DNA of 64,000 bases from Cryptomeria japonica (lineage: Eukaryota > Streptophyta > Pinopsida > Cupressales > Cupressaceae). The stretch is taken from NCBI RefSeq assembly GCF_030272615.1, contig NC_081412.1:541218335-541282334 (forward strand), read 5' to 3'. This document shows, in pieces, positions 59,961 to 64,000 of the stretch (its first letter is position 1; each line of letters starts with the position of its first letter). A model generated the notes under the pieces. It had not been told where the DNA came from and made no database searches. It saw only the letters and a list, made by a program, of their open reading frames with translations. The position numbers and the translations under genes were made by a program.

Positions 59961-61640
59961 TTTTGATTAAAAAAGAAGCGTTAAATAGGGCAATGACCCT
60001 TTACATAGCCAGAAGACTATAAAAATTAAACAAAAGCCCAAAGGCAGAAAATAGACGAGGTAAGGTTACAAACCCCAAACAAATAAAGTTAGATGAGCCA
60101 AACAATTTGTCAAACCAGCAACAACCCAACCCATCTCAAGAGTGGGGAGTAACACCCATAACTTGATGTAGGGGGGGTTGGGAAAGGGGGGAAGATTTTC
60201 CCTTCCGTCTATGGCAAACAACAGTCCAGGAAACACTATCATTAGGAAAATTCAAATAAAATAAGGCAGGGAGGACTCGATATTGTTATGACTAGACTAT
60301 TGTAGAACAACAACAGACTATTGTTATAGAACAACAACAAGAGAAGAATAACCAAGAGAAGAGAAAAGATGTGGAGAAGGAGAAACAAATATAGGAGCCA
60401 ATGTGTAAGAGTCCTTGGAAATAGAACATTAGCAAAGGCTTCATCAACAGTAAGGGATACCTCATCTCGGGAGGAGACATCATCCTTCAAAGATGAGTCA
60501 ACGAAAGCAAACTCAGAAGAATTCACCATCAAGTGATCTTTAGTAGCATCCTTACACCAAGTACCGACACCTCTACAACAAGAGATAGAATGCTCCGAAG
60601 CTAAGTGACCCATTGAGAAGCATCTTTAGTAGCAAAAGGGGAGGCCCTCATACTCCAACAATTGTGTCCATGGCCTATCCCCAACCATTAGAACCAGTTC
60701 CCTAGGGAGGAGAAAAGATATGTCAATATCAATTAATAGATGGGAAAAGGTTCAATGACCCATGGAATTCATGGCATCATCAACCTTCAAGAAGCTGCCA
60801 ATGGAGTTACTGATGGCCTCAAAAAAAGAAGGCTCCAAAAGTTGGAGGGGAAGATTAGGAAGGCAGACCCAGACAAGATGAATAGTGAGAGGTTCAGTAA
60901 GGGGGTTGAAGGAAGTTGTCCAAGGCTTAATAGAGAGAGAATGATCTCCCCAAGCCCACAAATTACTGAAAACCATATCAAAATCAAGAGTAGAAGTAAA
61001 GGAAGCAATGAAAAATCCTTTAGCACAAGGATAAATATCAATTTCATGACCAACTAAAGATTTTCAAGAATTAGCCACCCTATGATGAAGGTCAAGAAGA
61101 GAAGGCTAAAACCCAGTAAATTTGCAAACCAAAGTGGAGCATTGGTAAAACATTTCCCACAACCTGTTGGCCACAAACCATAGCAGGGGAAGTCTTCACA
61201 AAAAGAAGAAGATGAATTCCCTTTTGGAGATGAGCAATAGCTATGGCCATGCAGGAAAAGCTATGTTTAGAAGAAAAAGGAGGAGGTTTGGGAGGAGAAA
61301 CATCAGCCCCAACCTCAACACCCATAATAGCATTAGAGGAAGGAGCATCACCAATAACAGAAGGATGGGCCCCCAGACCATCAGCATCACCAACATGAAT
61401 CACAATATGAGGAACTGAAGTAGTCTCAACTCCAATTGGAAGTGTTTCCACATAGGAGGGGGAATTGTCCACAAAATGGGGAGTGGTAGCAACCACCCAA
61501 CCCACAACAAGAGTATTGTTCCCATAATGCAAAACACCCATGAAGCTAGGCACCATAGGAAAGGATGGGTCTGCAATGGTTAATACACAGTGAGCAGGAG
61601 AAGGCATTTCAAATTAAGGAGGGGTCTACAATGGTCAACA
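59961..61640 (-). mobile_element. ORF1-only LINE-like retroelement
   Basis: A DUF4283/CCHC gene is followed by a short 3' region that ends TGTAAAGGGTCATTGCCCTA and TTTTTTAATCAAAAA, similar to the 3' ends of the LINEs at 36164 and 47495. There is no endonuclease or RT. An 11-bp direct repeat ATGAAAAATGT at 59950-59960 and 62030-62040 may be the target-site duplication, which would put the 5' end at 62029. The repeat is AT-rich, so this is uncertain. It fits a non-autonomous LINE derivative mobilised in trans. Confidence 0.5.
60242..61607 (-). pseudogene. DUF4283 and CCHC protein (LINE ORF1-like)
   Basis: Begins MPSPAHCVLTIADPS at 61607 with a Pro/Val/Ser-rich N-terminal region. After a frame change near 61150-61200 the DUF4283 domain follows: EIDIYPCAKGFFIASFTS, SLSIKPWTTSFNPL, IHLVWVCLPNLPL, EAISNSIGSFLKVDDA. 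A linker (LIDIDISFLLPRELVLMVGD) leads to a Cys/His knuckle (FCYKRCFSMGHLASEHSISC) at about 60630-60570. An acidic tail and a hydrophobic, probably out-of-context, end at 60242 complete it. A stop at 60752 and two TAG/TGA at about 61075-61120 interrupt it. No ORF2 is attached. Confidence 0.65.
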
Positions 61641-61672
61641 CATAATGAGCGGGAGCAAGAGTCTCAAGAATG
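61560..61672. repeat. Tandem duplication, about 53-bp unit
   Basis: GGGTCTGCAATGGTTAATAC...AGTGAGCAGGAG is repeated as GGGTCTACAATGGTCAACAC...AATGAGCGGGAG at the 5' end of the DUF4283 ORF. Confidence 0.75.
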
Positions 61673-62040
61673 TTATGGCTATACAAATTTTACCAAAATA
61701 TTATTATTGGTTAAATTTAATCTACTTATAATCAAGACACACAAATAATAACTTTATTTTTCATATAATTTCAAACATAAATGAAATATGGTAAATTAGT
61801 GTGTGTCCTGTAAAAATACATGATAATTAAGTTATTAATTAACAAGACAAGTGTGATAGCTTAATTATAAAAAAAATATTTAAATAATTTACAATATAAA
61901 ATTCTTATTGTACATCTAGTTGCACTTCCATTAGGGGGTGATAATTCAAAATAAAGCATTAAAGAGTAATGAAACTCTCTTACAACAATCTCTTGATGTC
62001 ATGGATGTGCTCAAGATTTATTAATGCAGATGAAAAATGT

Positions 62041-63082
62041 AAATGCATAAGAATCTTTGTAGCATAGCCTTGCTTTATATCTAATTAACACTCTTAGAAA
62101 TGACTTCGGAAATGAAGAATTTTTAGGTTTCATGAGGATAATAGAACAATTGATGTTTGTTTGAAATGGGTGGTTGGAACTACAAAAAATAAATTCAGAA
62201 TTTGAGTTTGAGAGGAAGGATAAATTAAATGCTAGTAGTTAGGGTATGCAGGGTTGATATTAGTGGATTAAGTAAATGGTTTTGATTGAAAGTTAAGTTT
62301 AGATTTGGATAAAAGGTTGTTGGAAATAGATGGCTAGGATTTAAGATTGATTTCATTTAATATTTTATGATTTGTATTTAATTTTAATTTTAATTATGGA
62401 TGAGACATGATAGTCCCATTAGTGGGCCATATATTAGTATTTGAGGTTTTATGATAATCTATTAAATAGTTATATTATTAAATTATTTAATGGAAATACA
62501 TGTAAGAAAGTACATTAATTAAATAAATATAATTTATTTAGTTGATTTGATGATAGAGGGAATGTTATAGGTTAATTTAAATTAAATTAAATTAAGTTTG
62601 TGTAATTAATTAGTGTGCATGAGATGCAAGTGTGGTCACAAGAAGATTAATATAATCGTAAAAGTAGAGAGTAAGATGTGTTATAAAAATATGATTAATT
62701 TTAAATATAAATAACAATGACTAAAATACTATAATAAAAATCAAATATTTTATATGAAACACATAAATTACAATAAAATGGAGAATATTCTAATATTATA
62801 CATATTAACATTGTGTGATTATTATGACTTTGTAAACCATAACATCAATAATTTGTCTTCATTCATTTAGTCCTAAAATAATTATTTTAGAACTATATAG
62901 AAGATATTATAACAAATTGAAATACACTTGTTCCAATCACTTTTTAGATGAGAATTGAAAGATTCACTTCATACAAAATAGGTGTCTAACGATAAGTTAG
63001 GCAAACTTGTCTAATATGACAATTCAACTTAATATTTGAATTTTTTTTTTTTTTAAATCAACTTGTTAGGCAAGGTTGTCTC
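62041..63082. other. AT-rich intergenic sequence
   Basis: No gene or element boundary recognised. Confidence 0.5.
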
Positions 63083-64000
63083 TGTTGGCTTGATGATGAT
63101 TTTTATATTGGATGAATTTATATGTTGTTATTGATGGCACATACACACACACATATTCATATTGTCATAGTCATCTTAGTTAAGTCAAACCGGTACTACT
63201 TCTAAGTCTTCATATTGTAAACCAATATCATATGTATAGAGTAAGTCCAACCGGTATGAAGATGTCTAAACCAGTATATGTAGACAACCAATATATGCAG
63301 GTAAGACAACTGGTTTTTGGTCAATTCCATTGTTACCAATTTTGAGATGCAGCGGAGAGAGACAAGGACGAAAATGGAGATAATTAGTATATGAGTTTGA
63401 TGTGTTGAACATTAAACTGGTATCAGTGTTCAAACCAGTTTTCCTTGATTGTGTGATGATTTATCACCGGTCGTGATGTGTTACCACCACTTGACATTTT
63501 TGGTAGTGATCTGTGACATGTTATGAAAGATTGTCTAGATTCACTGAACCTAGGAAATTGTGTTGAGGTTCTTGAAGCCGACATGAAATATAATGTCTAT
63601 AAAAAGGCATTGTGATGAGTTATTTTCATATGCAAGATATAAGTGATTCTATGAGATATAATTGATGTGAACTATTGGAGGAGATATAGAGTATGCCAAT
63701 GATACAGTATTGAGTGAGCAGAAAAGGATCTATACAAGAAAAATGTGTTATTCCTAGATCATACCACCTGTTGTTTTCTAATCACTACAACAGTTAAATA
63801 CCCTAACTGAGTAAGCTCTAACAAGGTGATTCATTAACTTGGATCTAAATCCTCCAATAAGGTTACCTTTAAGCAAGTATATCTCCTAACAGGACTTGGG
63901 ATCTTTAACAGGATTCTCTCCCAATAGAGCACTTTTGTAGACCTTAACTGGTCATTTACCTATTACTGCAGATGGTTAACTTGTGAGTTCCATCTAACCA
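63083..64000 (+). repeat. Partial LTR at window edge
   Basis: Starts TGTTGGCTTGATGATG, with many scattered ACCGGT/AACCAGT motifs in its first 450 bp. Its last 250 bp has the phrases CTAACTGAGTAAGCTCTAAC, 'CAATAAGGTTACC' and 'TTACTGCAGATGG'. The same organisation (motif-rich start, 'TAACAAGGT' phrases, TTATTGCAG near the end) is seen in the LTR at 3964-5144, so they are related at family level. The other end lies beyond the window, so 5' or 3' identity is unknown. Confidence 0.6.
63598..63605 (+). promoter_or_regulatory. TATA box in the partial LTR
   Basis: GTCTATAAAAAGGCATTG, a near-consensus plant TATA box in the middle of the LTR. A transcription start about 30 bp downstream is expected. 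Confidence 0.55.

Overview
This window is nuclear DNA from a plant with a large, repeat-rich genome. I found no intact host gene, rRNA, tRNA or CRISPR array. What can be recognised is almost entirely transposable elements, most of them broken by stop codons and small indels. The families present (a chromodomain Gypsy element, L1-type LINEs with DUF4283 ORF1 proteins, non-autonomous LTR elements primed by initiator tRNA-Met) are those of seed plants. Low gene density and old nested insertions would suit a gymnosperm, but that is inference.

Layout. 1-5144: 3' part of a non-autonomous LTR retrotransposon that carries one very long non-pol ORF instead of gag-pol. 5355-27077: a minus-strand chromovirus (Gypsy) with gag, protease, RT/RNase H, integrase and chromodomain relics. 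A CpG-rich, organelle-like piece (about 6495-7140) interrupts it, and its 5' LTR is split by a ~15 kb TIR DNA transposon (11720-26710). That DNA transposon has 30-bp TIRs, CpG-rich subterminal repeats, two convergent genes (a plus-strand multi-exon accessory gene and a minus-strand DDE-type transposase gene), a 360-bp satellite between them, and a block of GA-rich minisatellite with a nested non-autonomous LTR element (21065-23163).

29.1-34.9 kb: an L1-type LINE with ORF1 and ORF2, plus strand. 36164-43903: a full-length minus-strand LINE bounded by a 20-bp target-site duplication, with ORF1 (DUF4283 plus CCHC), ORF2 (endonuclease, RT, RNase H) and an unexpected third ORF after RNase H. 45108-47495: a 5'-truncated plus-strand relative with a perfect 14-bp duplication, again with RNase H tail followed by ORF3. 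51198-55433: a complete non-autonomous LTR element with a 5-bp duplication and a coiled-coil ORF; it belongs to the same family as the one at 21 kb. About 59961-61640 (possibly to 62029): an ORF1-only, LINE-like element. 63083-64000: start of another LTR.

The most interesting points are the three-ORF LINE family, seen twice with insertion-site evidence; the giant two-gene TIR transposon with a transposase of unusual type; and the apparent sharing of one protein domain between the LINE ORF3 and the long ORF of the LTR element at the left end.
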